Below are positions 33,238 to 42,570 of a stretch of 64,000 nt of DNA, in pieces (the first letter of the stretch is position 1; the number at the start of each line of letters is the position of its first letter). The stretch is taken from positions 202,741-266,740 of the forward strand of contig NZ_JAFLNF010000008.1 in assembly GCF_017313085.1 (NCBI RefSeq). Reading direction: 5' to 3'. The DNA is from Roseibium limicola (GTDB taxonomy: Bacteria > Pseudomonadota > Alphaproteobacteria > Rhizobiales > Stappiaceae). Made by a program: the position numbers and the translations under genes. The notes under the pieces were generated by a model. It had not been told where the DNA came from and ran no database searches. It saw only the letters and a program-made list of their open reading frames with translations.

Positions 33238-34011
33238 TTAGTTGGATACGTCCTGACCGAAGTACTTCTGCGAAATCTCCAGATAAGTGCCATCCGCCTT
33301 GATCTCGGCAAGCGCCTTATTGAGCGCCTCGACCAACTCCGGGTCGCCTTTGCGCACCAGAATTCCAGAGAAATCGGCATCGGCCTTTTCGGCGACCACT
33401 TTCACCGGTGCATCCGGCTTTTGTTTCTTGAAGTCGAGATAAGACAAGCTGTCGTTGATGGTGGCGTCAGCCCTCCGGGTCAAAACCAGCTGAATGGACT
33501 GATCGAACCCTGCCGTCCCGATCAGTTCAGCCCCGTTGCTTTCCGCAAGCCGACCGAAGTTGCTCGTCAGGGATTGAGCGGATTTCTTGCCCGCCAAATC
33601 CTCAAAACCCTTGATATCCTCGTTGGTTTCGCGAACGATCAAGACGGCCTTTGAGGCAATATACGGCTCCGAGAAATTGTATTTCTGTTGGCGCGCCTCG
33701 GTGATGCCAACCTGGTTGATCACCGCATCATAGCGCTTTGCGTCAAGCCCGGCGATCAGGCCATCCCATTTCCCTTCAACAAACGCAGCCTGCAAGCCGA
33801 GCTTGTCTGAAACAGCCCTACCGATCTCAACGTCGAACCCAACCAGATCGCCCTCGGCGTCATGGTAGGTAAAGGGCGCGTAAGTACCTTCCGTTCCTAT
33901 GGTGAGGACGCCAGAAGCCTTAATAGCATCCAGGTTCTCTCCTGCTATCGCCGGAGAGAACGTTGCGATCTGTAGCGCCACGGCGGCGGCAAGTCCTTTG
34001 AGCCAGCTCAT
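33238..34011 (-). CDS. Polar amino-acid ABC substrate-binding protein (cystine-type, TcyJ/FliY-like)
   Basis: 257 residues. The signal peptide ends SPAIA. The family core is VLTIGTEGTYAPFTYHD, LVGFDVEIGRAV, WDGLIAGLDAKRYDAVINQV and RQQKYNFSEPYI, close to the cystine-binding FliY/TcyJ pattern (GTEGTYAPFTYHD, GLDAKRYD, NQVGIT). Cystine uptake is the best guess; other polar amino acids remain possible. First gene of the operon; the 5' region to 34360 shows no riboswitch I recognise. Confidence 0.82.
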   Translation of the reverse strand: MSWLKGLAAAVALQIATFSPAIAGENLDAIKASGVLTIGTEGTYAPFTYHDAEGDLVGFDVEIGRAVSDKLGLQAAFVEGKWDGLIAGLDAKRYDAVINQVGITEARQQKYNFSEPYIASKAVLIVRETNEDIKGFEDLAGKKSAQSLTSNFGRLAESNGAELIGTAGFDQSIQLVLTRRADATINDSLSYLDFKKQKPDAPVKVVAEKADADFSGILVRKGDPELVEALNKALAEIKADGTYLEISQKYFGQDVSN

Positions 34012-34360
34012 TTCAATTCCTTCCGGCTATTATGTAAAGTTGGCCCTGTAATGTCAGCAAGTGGCCTCGAATGCAGGACAGAAACAAACAAAAACCAAGC
34101 CTGCGAGAGAATAATTTTCCCGCTCCTCGATGAAACCCAAAACGAAGAGCATTGGCACGCCAGCGTGCGTCCTTTTAAAGACCGACCACGAAGTCGAGTG
34201 GCATAATGCGTCAACGGCCGGACCAACGGACTGACCGGGTCCTACTGCCCTGGCAAAAGACAGGGACGAAGCGGGAAACCTTGCGCGTGTCCATGCCCCC
34301 ACCCGCAAGGGTCAACGTTGCAACAAGTCTCCCCGCCTTAATGCCTGTCGGGAATGAAGC
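34012..34360. other. Intergenic region upstream of cystine-type ABC operon
   Basis: 349 bp with no supported gene. It must contain the promoter of the ABC operon. GGCACGCCAGCGTGCGTCC (about 34153-34171) is a small palindrome (GGCACGC/GCGTGC). No known riboswitch or sRNA signature was recognised. Confidence 0.4.
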
Positions 34361-34744
34361 CTAGAACGATTGCTTAAACGCGTTGCCCGGATCCGACGCA
34401 TCGGGGTCGGCTTCAATTGGCACCGCCACAGTCGTCCCATCGGGAAACTGAACCGTCATTTGGAAAATTTGCGGAACGACCTGTTCCAGACCGCCGGGGC
34501 GCAGGCGAGCGAAGATCTTGGCCTGCGCCCCTTCATTGTAAAGCGCCTGGTCAAACACCAGGTCCACGCCAACAAGCTCGACCAGCTGCCCCAATACCGT
34601 GCGGATCGTACTGCGTTTGCGAACCTGCACCGTCTGCAGAGGTTCATCCACACTGTTGCGAAACGCCCTCAGAATGAAGTCCTGCACGGAAGCGTCATTC
34701 AAAATGCCATTGTGCTGGGCAAAGCTGGTCGGGAAAGACAACAT
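34361..34744 (-). CDS. Hypothetical protein
   Basis: 127 residues from ATG 34744 (MLSFPTSFAQHNGILND); the frame is open to 34942, but the upstream part is compositionally poor. The C-terminus looks like a real domain (IFQMTVQFPDGTTVAVPIEA), with a predicted mix of helices and strands and no membrane segment or signal. I do not recognise the family. It stands alone between the cystine-type ABC operon and the MFS gene; 34745-35016 shows nothing else convincing. Confidence 0.45.
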   Translation of the reverse strand: MLSFPTSFAQHNGILNDASVQDFILRAFRNSVDEPLQTVQVRKRSTIRTVLGQLVELVGVDLVFDQALYNEGAQAKIFARLRPGGLEQVVPQIFQMTVQFPDGTTVAVPIEADPDASDPGNAFKQSF

Positions 34745-35016
34745 CGATCTTCTATTGCTGGCCGCGCAGCTCCACTTGCTGATGGGCGGAACGCAGCTCG
34801 CACTCATCGCGCTGTAGACCGGACCGGTTGAACAGATCAACCGACACAGCAAATTGGCTATCACGACAATTTGCTGCTGGTGATCATGTCCAAGCCGAGA
34901 CAAGACTGCGACCCCCAGGTGTCCTCCCACTCGCAACGACACGATGCCCTGAATGGGCTTCCATGCGTTATTCTTCCAAGGTCACTGCCGCTTAAAGCGT
35001 CTGCCGCCGACCAATA

Positions 35017-36192
35017 TCAGGCAATTGACGGAAGCGTCTCTTCCGGACGCCGATCCGAACGCAAGAAGCAAAGCCCCAACGCGGCAAGAAGACCTCCTGC
35101 AACAGGAATGATCGAGTAGTCAAAACCATACTTGATCAGAGCACCACCGACGGCGGCGCCAATCGCATTCCCAAGGTTGAATGCGCCTATGTTGACCGAT
35201 GACGCCAAGCCTGGAGCATCTGCTGCAGCCTTCATCACCCTGATCTGGACAGGGGGAACGATTGCGAAGGCAGCAGCCCCCCAAGCAAGCAGGGCAAGCG
35301 CGGCACCCGTCTGACTGCCCAACGCCAAAGGCATCGCAAGGCTGATTGTTGCCAGTGCAGTGAAGAAAATGGCAGTCGCCCCCTTCAACGACCAATCTGC
35401 CAGGCGTCCACCCAACCAATTGCCGAGGGTGAACCCGACACCGATCAATACCAGTGCAAATGTCACGAACCGGTCATCGGCACCTGACTGGCTCACCAGT
35501 AGCGGGGTTACATAGGTGTAGAGCGTAAACATAGCGCTTGCCCCAAGAACCGTGGTCAGAAGAGCAAGTCTCACCTGAGGTAGAACCAGAACTTTCAGCT
35601 CGCGGCGGACATCCGGCCGTTGACCGCCAGCCACCCGCGGCAGTACCGCCCAAAGCGCAAAGATCGTGACCACGCCAAGTAGTGCAGTGCCGGCAAAAGA
35701 TTGACGCCAGCCGAACTCCTGGCCGATCCAAGTTGCCATTGGGACCCCACCTATGTTGGCGAGCGTTAGCCCCATAAACATCGTGGCGACAGCACTGGCA
35801 CGCTTTTCAGCAGGAACAACACTGGAGGCAACGATCGCTCCGAGCCCGAAAAAGGCTCCGTGGTTCATGCTGGTGACCACTCTGGATAACAGCAAAGTCC
35901 AATAGTCGGGAGCAAGCGCCGACATGACGTTTCCCAGAGTGAAAATCCCCATGAGCGCCATCAGAGCAGTTCGTTTGCCGAAGCGTGCAAAAAGCAGCGT
36001 CATGACAGGCGCCCCCGCCATGACCCCGATTGCATAAGCACTGACCAAAAGTCCCGCCGATGGAATGGATACATCCACCCCCTTTGCGATTACCGGCAGC
36101 ATCCCCATGGGTGAGAACTCGGTTGTTCCAATACTGAACGCTCCTGTCGCGAGGACCAGCAAAGGCCAATTGAAAGCAGACTTTCCAATCAT
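35017..36192 (-). CDS. MFS transporter, AraJ/YdhP-like (DHA1 group)
   Basis: 391 residues, 12 membrane helices. IGTTEFSPMGMLPVIA and ARFGKRTALMALMGIF are the typical first-helix and loop 2-3 patterns of the arabinose-efflux-like DHA1 permeases. ATG 36192 has AAGG eight bases upstream; the GTG at 36201 abuts its purine tract. It follows the aldo/keto reductase gene by 19 bp, so the two form one operon, controlled probably by the divergent LysR at 37224. Efflux of a reduced carbonyl or drug is a guess. Confidence 0.88.
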   Translation of the reverse strand: MIGKSAFNWPLLVLATGAFSIGTTEFSPMGMLPVIAKGVDVSIPSAGLLVSAYAIGVMAGAPVMTLLFARFGKRTALMALMGIFTLGNVMSALAPDYWTLLLSRVVTSMNHGAFFGLGAIVASSVVPAEKRASAVATMFMGLTLANIGGVPMATWIGQEFGWRQSFAGTALLGVVTIFALWAVLPRVAGGQRPDVRRELKVLVLPQVRLALLTTVLGASAMFTLYTYVTPLLVSQSGADDRFVTFALVLIGVGFTLGNWLGGRLADWSLKGATAIFFTALATISLAMPLALGSQTGAALALLAWGAAAFAIVPPVQIRVMKAAADAPGLASSVNIGAFNLGNAIGAAVGGALIKYGFDYSIIPVAGGLLAALGLCFLRSDRRPEETLPSIA

Positions 36193-36211
36193 CAGTTTCA
36201 CCTTTCTATCC

Positions 36212-37036
36212 TCACGCGGTCCAATCGGGAGTCAGTCCGTCCGGATTGACAAGCCGTCCATCCGGACGCGCAAATGTTGCAATCTCGGCCATGTCCAGCT
36301 CGCTCAAAGTGAAATCAAAAATATTGAAGTTCTCCGCGACACGCTCAGGTCTTGCCGTCTTGGACAAGGCGATCCAGCCGTTCTGGATCAACCAGCGAAG
36401 GCCAACCTGCGCTGCCGATTTTCCATACTTCTGACCAATTTTTTTCAGCCGTACATCGCGTGCAACTGCGCCGTCGGCCATGCTGTAATAAGCGGTCAAC
36501 GCCATGCCCGTTTCAGTGGCCAAAGCGTGCATTGCAGATTGATCGAGATAGGGGTGCTTCTCGATCTGATTGGTCACAATCGGCGCATCACTCGTGTCAA
36601 TCGCTTCCCGTAGTTGGTGATTGTTGTAGTTACTGACCCCAATAAAGCGAGCGCGCCCTGACGCCTGAACCGCATTGAGCCAAGCAATTTGCTCGGCGAC
36701 CGGCACACTGTTTCCAGGCCAATGAGCCAATAGCAAATCCACACGATCTGTCTTCAGGTTTTCCAGGCTTTCATCGACAGAAGCGAGGAAGCGTTCGGCG
36801 CTGTAATTCTCAACCCAGACCTTGGTCGTCAGAAACAGGTCAGATCGCTGCATGCCAGAATCTGCCAGAACTCGGCCAAGTGCCGCCTCATTGCCATAAA
36901 TCTGCGCGGTGTCGAAATGGCGGAATCCTGCTTCCAGTGCCACTGGAACGACAGTCTCTATCTCATCGCCAGACATGCGAAAGACCCCAAAGCCGAGCGC
37001 TGGAATTTCCGCGCCACCAGCGTTTACAAAACGCAT
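36212..37036 (-). CDS. Aldo/keto reductase
   Basis: 274 residues, NADPH-dependent TIM-barrel reductase. The catalytic tetrad is intact: Asp and Tyr in HFDTAQIYGNE, Lys in LTTKVWV and His in LLAHWPG; FIGVSNYN and SKTARPERV are the cofactor-side motifs. ATG 37036 (MRFVNAGG) with GGAG upstream is used; the open frame to 37189 lacks family similarity. 2,5-diketo-gluconate-reductase-like members are the nearest type. Operon with the MFS gene downstream; divergent from LysR with a 187-bp promoter region. Confidence 0.9.
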   Translation of the reverse strand: MRFVNAGGAEIPALGFGVFRMSGDEIETVVPVALEAGFRHFDTAQIYGNEAALGRVLADSGMQRSDLFLTTKVWVENYSAERFLASVDESLENLKTDRVDLLLAHWPGNSVPVAEQIAWLNAVQASGRARFIGVSNYNNHQLREAIDTSDAPIVTNQIEKHPYLDQSAMHALATETGMALTAYYSMADGAVARDVRLKKIGQKYGKSAAQVGLRWLIQNGWIALSKTARPERVAENFNIFDFTLSELDMAEIATFARPDGRLVNPDGLTPDWTA

Positions 37037-37223
37037 TTTAGTTCTCCAGTTGGGCCGCCGTGGCAGCCATGTTTTGAGAGCGCCCAGCGAGAAGCGGACG
37101 CCTGAAGGTTGGTCTTCCAAGAAGAGGCAATCACGATGTCTGGAGTGATATCCGGTCTCTGGGCACTTGATAATCCGGTCTGGTCGCACTTTACTTATGA
37201 ATCTATTTCACAGGTGAGGCGCT

Positions 37224-38138
37224 ATGGATAATCGAACTGGAGAAATGCAGGTATTCATTCGAGTGGTCGAAAGCGGCAGCTTTTCAGAGACAGCACGTCA
37301 GATGATGATGACCCCATCCACCGTGTCAAAGTTGATCGGTCGGATCGAAGAGCGATTGGGCGTCCGCTTGCTGGAGCGCTCCACGCGCCGCCTGTCCCTC
37401 ACCACTGAAGGCCGACACTATTATGAGAGAAGCCGAACGCTGCTAGGTCAGCTCGAAGAAATTGAGCGAGAAGTATCTTTGGGTGCCGCGAAAGTGCGCG
37501 GCACGGTTCGGGTCAGTGCCTCGGTCGGTTTTGGCATGGTAGCGGTCGAACCGCTGCTGCCAGCCTTTTGGCGCGAGTATCCTCACGTCGTAATCGACCT
37601 GTCTCTTTCCGATGAGATCGTTGATCTCTATCTGGACCGGACAGATGTCGTCTTCCGCGTGGGCACCCTTGCCAGCTCCAACCTGACATCTCGCAAGTTG
37701 GGAACCGCCCAGCGCAAGATCGTCGCCTCTCCGGACTATCTCGAACGCTTTGGCAAGCCGGAGCGCATTCAGGACCTCGCCAACCATCAATGTCTGGGTC
37801 TCAATTTTCGACGCTCGGTACCCGTCTGGCCATTGAAAGAAGGTGGCCGTGTGCTGGATCGCAATATCTCTGGCCCATTGATTGCCAACAATGGCGAGAG
37901 CCTACGCCGCATGGCACTGGCGGGGATGGGGTTGGCGCGCATGGGTGAATTTCACGTCCGTGACGATCTGCGCACGGGTGCGCTTGTCGAGATCATGGAC
38001 GAAGCGGTTGAAGGCGACAGCGAAGACGTACACGCGCTGTTTCTCGGTGGCAGCCTTGTGCCGCATCGCGTGCGCGTCTTTCTTGACTTCATGGCACCAC
38101 GGCTGAAGGCATTCCTCGACGCGGGCACGCGCGCCTAA
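37224..38138 (+). CDS. LysR family transcriptional regulator
   Basis: 304 residues. N-terminal HTH: MQVFIRVVESGSFSETARQM, PSTVSKLIGRIEERL and the LLERSTRRLSLT wing; effector domain from about residue 90. Its divergent position relative to the aldo/keto reductase-MFS pair is the usual LysR arrangement, with the shared promoter in 37037-37223. It is convergent with the hydratase gene (14-bp gap). Confidence 0.92.
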   Translation: MDNRTGEMQVFIRVVESGSFSETARQMMMTPSTVSKLIGRIEERLGVRLLERSTRRLSLTTEGRHYYERSRTLLGQLEEIEREVSLGAAKVRGTVRVSASVGFGMVAVEPLLPAFWREYPHVVIDLSLSDEIVDLYLDRTDVVFRVGTLASSNLTSRKLGTAQRKIVASPDYLERFGKPERIQDLANHQCLGLNFRRSVPVWPLKEGGRVLDRNISGPLIANNGESLRRMALAGMGLARMGEFHVRDDLRTGALVEIMDEAVEGDSEDVHALFLGGSLVPHRVRVFLDFMAPRLKAFLDAGTRA

Positions 38139-38152
38139 CACTTGAAATCGGA

Positions 38153-38929
38153 TCAGACCAAGCGAATACGGCAAGCAACAGTGCCGCCGGCGCCAAAATC
38201 GCCGCGTATCTGATCACTGTTTTCGAGAGGTCTCACCCCCGTGCATGTCCCCGTCAGGATGTATTCTCCGGCCCTCAAGTCGCGGCTTCGCAAAGGATGA
38301 TTTGCCAGCCACATAAGCGCATCAGATGGATGGTCCCAGACGAGTTGCTTCGCTGTCCCGGCCGCCTCGATCTTGTCGTTGACGGCAAGCTTAACCGGGA
38401 CGCTTGTCAGGTGCGCAATGCTCGGTGCGGAGAGTTCCTCGCCAATCACAACGGCACCATTGACGCCGAGGTCAGCAATCGCCCCCATGCCGAGGCCGGC
38501 AACGCCCCCCTCCACTCGGCAGGCAACTATTTCCAGCGATGGATGAACGCTGCCTACAGCGGCCCGAATATCGTCAGGTGAATAGTCGGATCGCCCAGCC
38601 ACCAGGTCACCCTTCAACCGAAAGGCGAATTCGACCTCGGCCAACGGCTTGTGGATTTCGGCAATCGCGACATCAGTGTCGTTGTTAAAAACCGATGTAG
38701 AGAGCACAGGTGAAAAGAAGGGCGCATCGAGACCAATTGTCTTCAGGGCGGGTGCTGCGGTACCGCCGATCTTCCATGCTCCAACCCGACCACCGACACT
38801 TTTGAGGATTTCATCCTGAACCTCATAAGCTACGGTGGGCGCAACAACGCGAGCAAGGTCGGAGCGGGCGATGATACGCCCGGTCTTGCGCGCATGAGAT
38901 AGCTTCTCAGCTTCGATTGTTCTGGCCAC
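38153..38929 (-). CDS. 2-keto-4-pentenoate hydratase-like (MhpD/FAH fold) protein
   Basis: 258 residues. YEVQDEI near the N-terminus, KPLAEVEFAFRLKGDL (metal-binding Glu pair) and YILTGTCTGVRPL match the MhpD-type hydratases of the FAH superfamily. It adds or removes water on 2-oxo acids; in sugar-acid pathways FAH-fold dehydratases convert 2-keto-3-deoxy acids to 2-oxoglutarate semialdehyde. It is the last gene of a seven-gene operon (44601-38153), 26 bp after the enolase-family gene. The precise reaction is not determined; a diketo-acid hydrolase is an alternative. Confidence 0.8.
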   Translation of the reverse strand: MARTIEAEKLSHARKTGRIIARSDLARVVAPTVAYEVQDEILKSVGGRVGAWKIGGTAAPALKTIGLDAPFFSPVLSTSVFNNDTDVAIAEIHKPLAEVEFAFRLKGDLVAGRSDYSPDDIRAAVGSVHPSLEIVACRVEGGVAGLGMGAIADLGVNGAVVIGEELSAPSIAHLTSVPVKLAVNDKIEAAGTAKQLVWDHPSDALMWLANHPLRSRDLRAGEYILTGTCTGVRPLENSDQIRGDFGAGGTVACRIRLV

Positions 38930-38955
38930 GCCGGTGTCCTTAAAAAGTAAGATAG

Positions 38956-40059
38956 TCAGCTGACAATGCGGGTCATTTCCTGCATTTCCGGATCCAGTTC
39001 CAAGCCAAGGCCGGGTGCTTCTGGAGCTTTGAGGAACATGCCTTCCTCCGTAGCGACTTCCTGGATTGAAGGCCCGGTAAAGAGCCGTGTCTGAATACCC
39101 AGGAGTTCATTGTCCGGCATGAAGTACTCGACCCATTTCACATTCGGAAGACCAGCCGCCATGTGCAGGTGGACCATTTGCAGGTTCCACGGAGAAATTG
39201 GCACGCCTTTGGCCGTGGCGTATCCATGGATCAAAAGCCAGTCGGTAATGCCACCGGTCAGCGCAGCATTCGGCTGAATCATGTCAATCGACGCTTCATC
39301 AATCAGGGTCCGGAACTCCGGCAGGCCGGTGTTCTGCTCACCACCAACAATGTACGTGTTGCCAGCGTTTGCCTTGACCCGCCGATAACCTGAAAAGTCC
39401 TCAGGAGCGACCGGTTCTTCCAGCCAATAGACATCGTAGGGCTCCCAAGCCTTGAGTTGCTGGATCGCCGTGTCGACATCCCATGTGCCGTTGACATCGA
39501 CCATAAGCTTCACGTCGCTGCCGATAGCCTCTCGAACGGCCTGGACGCGGGCAGTCGCCTCAGCAAGCGAGACATGTGACAATGATCCGCGGATTTTCAG
39601 AGCCTTGTGGCCGCTTGCAACATACTCACTTGCTCGTTTCGCCAGGTCGTCCGGGGACAGATGATGCGCGCAATTGGCGTACGTCGGGATAAGCTTTCTG
39701 TCGCCGCCAAACAGGGCAGAAACAGGGGCATTCACCAGTTTGGCCTTAATGTCCCAGACCGCAAAATCGATCCCAGACATGCAAAGACGCACGAAGCCTT
39801 CGCCACCTCGACGCGGGATGGCGCGGAACATTTTTTCCCAGATCACCAGATGCCGACGCGGATCCTCTCCAATAACGACGGGCGCCAGGATATTGCGAAC
39901 AAGGTTGAGGAAAATCTCACCCATGCCCTTTGGTGCGCTGGTGAAACCAATGCCCGTGAGCCCCTCGTCGGTGCTGACGGTCAACACGAGGATTTCGCCG
40001 ATATATGTGCCTTCAATATCGCCACCATAACGAGCAACATCAATGCCAATGATCTTCAT
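38956..40059 (-). CDS. Enolase-superfamily (mandelate racemase/muconate lactonizing-like) protein with altered catalytic residues
   Basis: 367 residues: N-terminal capping domain (1-125) and TIM barrel. The metal ligands are present: Asp in LMVDVNGTW, Glu in YWLEEPVAP and Glu in GGEQNTG. At the KxK position of mandelate racemase it has HKALKIRG (K-x-R). At the catalytic His it reads PISPWNLQMVHLHMAAGLPN, which aligns without gaps to mandelate racemase PMSSHLFQ..., placing Trp where the His is. It probably abstracts an alpha-proton from a carboxylate with different bases, or performs other chemistry. Operon position between lactonase and hydratase suggests sugar-acid dehydratase-like function. 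Confidence 0.82.
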   Translation of the reverse strand: MKIIGIDVARYGGDIEGTYIGEILVLTVSTDEGLTGIGFTSAPKGMGEIFLNLVRNILAPVVIGEDPRRHLVIWEKMFRAIPRRGGEGFVRLCMSGIDFAVWDIKAKLVNAPVSALFGGDRKLIPTYANCAHHLSPDDLAKRASEYVASGHKALKIRGSLSHVSLAEATARVQAVREAIGSDVKLMVDVNGTWDVDTAIQQLKAWEPYDVYWLEEPVAPEDFSGYRRVKANAGNTYIVGGEQNTGLPEFRTLIDEASIDMIQPNAALTGGITDWLLIHGYATAKGVPISPWNLQMVHLHMAAGLPNVKWVEYFMPDNELLGIQTRLFTGPSIQEVATEEGMFLKAPEAPGLGLELDPEMQEMTRIVS

Positions 40060-40106
40060 GTGGAGGCCTTCTTTGCTTAAGGAATGAACTTTGTTTCGTC
40101 TGCGGA

Positions 40107-41033
40107 TCAGGCGGTAAGCACTTGCTCCGGGATTCGGTAGATTCGTTGGGCATTGCCGTAAAACAGAGCGCTGCGCTCCGCTTCGCTGAAATCTCGCGTG
40201 ATTTCGTCAAAGCCCTGAAAGATGGTGTCGTAGTCGGTGACAAGACCATCGACTGGGAAGTTGGATGCGAACATGGCCCGGTCAGTTCCGAAGGCATCGA
40301 GTGCCTCCAGCACGACCCAGCGATTGGCGTCGACTGTCCACTTCTCGCCCGGGATGCCAATCCCTGAAATCTTGATCCGCGCATTCGGGGCAAGAGCAAA
40401 CTGCCTGAGAGCTTCACGCCAAGCCGAAAGCCCACGCTCACTGCGATCGGCCGGTAAACCTGTGTGGTTGAGAATGACAACCGTTTCGCCAAAGGTGTCC
40501 GCGAGGTCGCGTGCCTCCTCCAGGTGCCACCAAGGCACCTGGAGATCAAAGCTGAGACCATTGCGCGCCAGTTGCGCATATCCTTGACGCCATTTGGAAT
40601 CACTCATCGAGCCTGGCGCACCCACCAGAACATCCTGCGGGCGTGCAGCTGCAGCAGGCTTGTCGCGAATACCGACGATCATCGGATCCCTGCCGTACTC
40701 CTCCAGCAAGCTATCGACGCCGTCTTGATGCAGCTTCGCCGCACCAACGATTACCGAGGGCAAGCCATCCGTTTCGGCGACCGACCTTATCCAGGAAATC
40801 TCTCCGCGCGGATCGGTGGGGTCCCAGCCCGTTTCGACAAAGACGCTCCCACAGATCGCCACGGATGCAGCGTCACGTCGATAGTCACTGACAAGGTAGT
40901 TGCGTCTTAAGGCGGCGTAGTCGCCATAGCGGAATTCGCTCAAAGGTGCTGCGTCGCAGAGCCAAGGCAGATAGTTCCTCTCGATGTCCCACACGTGCAT
41001 ATGCGCATCGACAACCTTCAGTTTGCCAGTCAT
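40107..41033 (-). CDS. COG3618 amidohydrolase (aldonolactonase/PDC-hydrolase-like)
   Basis: 308 residues, Amidohydro_2 fold. VVDAHMHVWDIERNYLPWL gives the HxH metal motif and the COG3618 start; VILNHTGLP and FASNFPVDGL carry the later metal and catalytic residues. Characterised relatives hydrolyse L-fucono-, L-rhamnono- or galactaro-lactones and 2-pyrone-4,6-dicarboxylate. It lies 15 bp downstream of tctA and 47 bp before the enolase-family gene, so it probably opens a lactone of the imported or derived acid. Confidence 0.85.
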   Translation of the reverse strand: MTGKLKVVDAHMHVWDIERNYLPWLCDAAPLSEFRYGDYAALRRNYLVSDYRRDAASVAICGSVFVETGWDPTDPRGEISWIRSVAETDGLPSVIVGAAKLHQDGVDSLLEEYGRDPMIVGIRDKPAAAARPQDVLVGAPGSMSDSKWRQGYAQLARNGLSFDLQVPWWHLEEARDLADTFGETVVILNHTGLPADRSERGLSAWREALRQFALAPNARIKISGIGIPGEKWTVDANRWVVLEALDAFGTDRAMFASNFPVDGLVTDYDTIFQGFDEITRDFSEAERSALFYGNAQRIYRIPEQVLTA

Positions 41034-41048
41034 TCTCGCCGATCCCTA

Positions 41049-42551
41049 CTATGCGGTTTTTTGACGACGCACCCTCAGCGCCTGAACCGTTCTGATCAAA
41101 GGGAAGAGCCAGATGATCAACGTCAGAATGCCAAGGCCTGCAGAAATCGGTCGGCTGAAGAAGGCAAATAAATCGCCGTCCGCCTTGAGCATGGACGTAA
41201 TGAAATTGCTTTCCAACACCTCACCGAGCAGCAAGCCAAGGATACAAGGCGCAACCGGGATGCCGTTTTCTTCCATCAGAAAGCCCAGAATGCCGAAGCA
41301 CAGCATCACGCCGATATCGAAGGTGTTGTTGTTGCCCGCGAATGCACCTGTCACACAGAACGCCAGAATGACCGGCATCAGGAGGCGACGCGGGATGATC
41401 AGAATGCGCTTGCTGACCGCGATTGCGCCCCACCCCAAAACCACCAACAAGATGTTGGCGACAATGAAGATCAAGAAGACCGCGTAGATATTTTCCGGAT
41501 TGATCAGAAAAAGCGTTGGCCCCGGGTTCATTCCATGCACGAAGAGCACACCGATGACGATTGCCGTGATGGAATCGCCCGGCACGCCAAACACGAGAGC
41601 CGGTACCCAGGCACTGCCCAAAGCTGCGTTGTTTGCAGAAGTGCTCTCGATAATTCCTTCGACATGACCCGTGCCGTATTTTTCCTTCTGCTTGGAAAAG
41701 CGGCGGCTGATACTGTAGGCCATCCAGGCAGCAATATCGGCACCGGCCCCCGGAAGGGCGCCTACCACAACCCCCAAAATGTTGCCGCGGATCTGGTTGC
41801 GCCAGTAGGTCTTCAGCATCTTGCCCCAGGCGCGAAATGGATTTCCAACGCTTGTCTGCGGGACGCTGTGCGGATTGTTGCTTGGCTTAAGCGCGTACCG
41901 CAGAATTTCAGCTACGGCGAACAGACCGATCAGCGCTGCGATGAAGTTCACCCCTCCGAGCAATTCGATACTGCCGAAGTTGAAACGCGGTGTTCCGATG
42001 GGATTTTCCATGCCAATCGTCGACGCCGAGAGACCAATCAGCAAACTCGCAAGCCCTTTGAGTGGATCGCCGGCAGAGACGAATGCAGCGCTGGTCAACC
42101 CGAGCAGCGCCAACCAGAAGTATTCAAAGGAAGAGAATTTCAGAGCCACCTCTGCCAGGGATGGTGCCGCCAGCATCAGAACAGCGGTGCCGAACAGACC
42201 ACCGACTGCGGAGAACAACAAGCTTGCTCCCAGCGCCTTCTCAGCCTCTCCCCTGAGGGTCATCTTGTAGCCCTCATCCGCGTAGGCAGCCGAGGCCGGG
42301 GTTCCGGGAATTCGCAACAGGAAGGCCGGTATATCCCCGGCGAAAATCGCCATCGCGGAACAGCTCACCATCGCGCCCACGGCAGCGATGGGATCTAGGT
42401 GAAAGGTGATTGGAACTAGAACAGCAACCGCGAGTGTGGCTGTCAGGCCTGGAATGGCACCGACGAATAAGCCAAACACGGCCGCCAACGTGATTGCGAG
42501 TAAGACTTCCCACCGCGCAACGAGGTCAAACGCCAAGGCGAGAGTAGACAT
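41049..42551 (-). CDS. tctA: Tripartite tricarboxylate transporter large permease TctA
   Basis: 500 residues with about 12 membrane helices. The TctA hallmarks are present: GLFVGAIPGLTATLAVAVLVP near the N-terminus and GVVVGALPGAGADIAAWMAY in the middle, two inverted-repeat motifs that line the substrate site, plus FGVPGDSITAIVIGVL. It works with TctB and the periplasmic TctC in sodium- or proton-driven carboxylate uptake. Gap to tctB 19 bp. Confidence 0.95.
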   Translation of the reverse strand: MSTLALAFDLVARWEVLLAITLAAVFGLFVGAIPGLTATLAVAVLVPITFHLDPIAAVGAMVSCSAMAIFAGDIPAFLLRIPGTPASAAYADEGYKMTLRGEAEKALGASLLFSAVGGLFGTAVLMLAAPSLAEVALKFSSFEYFWLALLGLTSAAFVSAGDPLKGLASLLIGLSASTIGMENPIGTPRFNFGSIELLGGVNFIAALIGLFAVAEILRYALKPSNNPHSVPQTSVGNPFRAWGKMLKTYWRNQIRGNILGVVVGALPGAGADIAAWMAYSISRRFSKQKEKYGTGHVEGIIESTSANNAALGSAWVPALVFGVPGDSITAIVIGVLFVHGMNPGPTLFLINPENIYAVFLIFIVANILLVVLGWGAIAVSKRILIIPRRLLMPVILAFCVTGAFAGNNNTFDIGVMLCFGILGFLMEENGIPVAPCILGLLLGEVLESNFITSMLKADGDLFAFFSRPISAGLGILTLIIWLFPLIRTVQALRVRRQKTA

Positions 42552-42570
42552 TGGCTAAGCCTTTCAGGTT

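Noticed and set aside
34012..34360. Possible riboswitch upstream of the cystine-type ABC operon
   Set aside because: No known SAM, cobalamin or other aptamer core could be recognised; only small palindromes are seen.
34370..34831. Plus-strand open frame opposite the hypothetical protein gene
   Set aside because: The product is Arg/His-rich without domain character, whereas the minus frame encodes a plausible folded domain.
41535..42398. 287-codon frame antisense to tctA
   Set aside because: tctA motifs occupy the other strand along the whole length; the antisense product has no recognisable feature.
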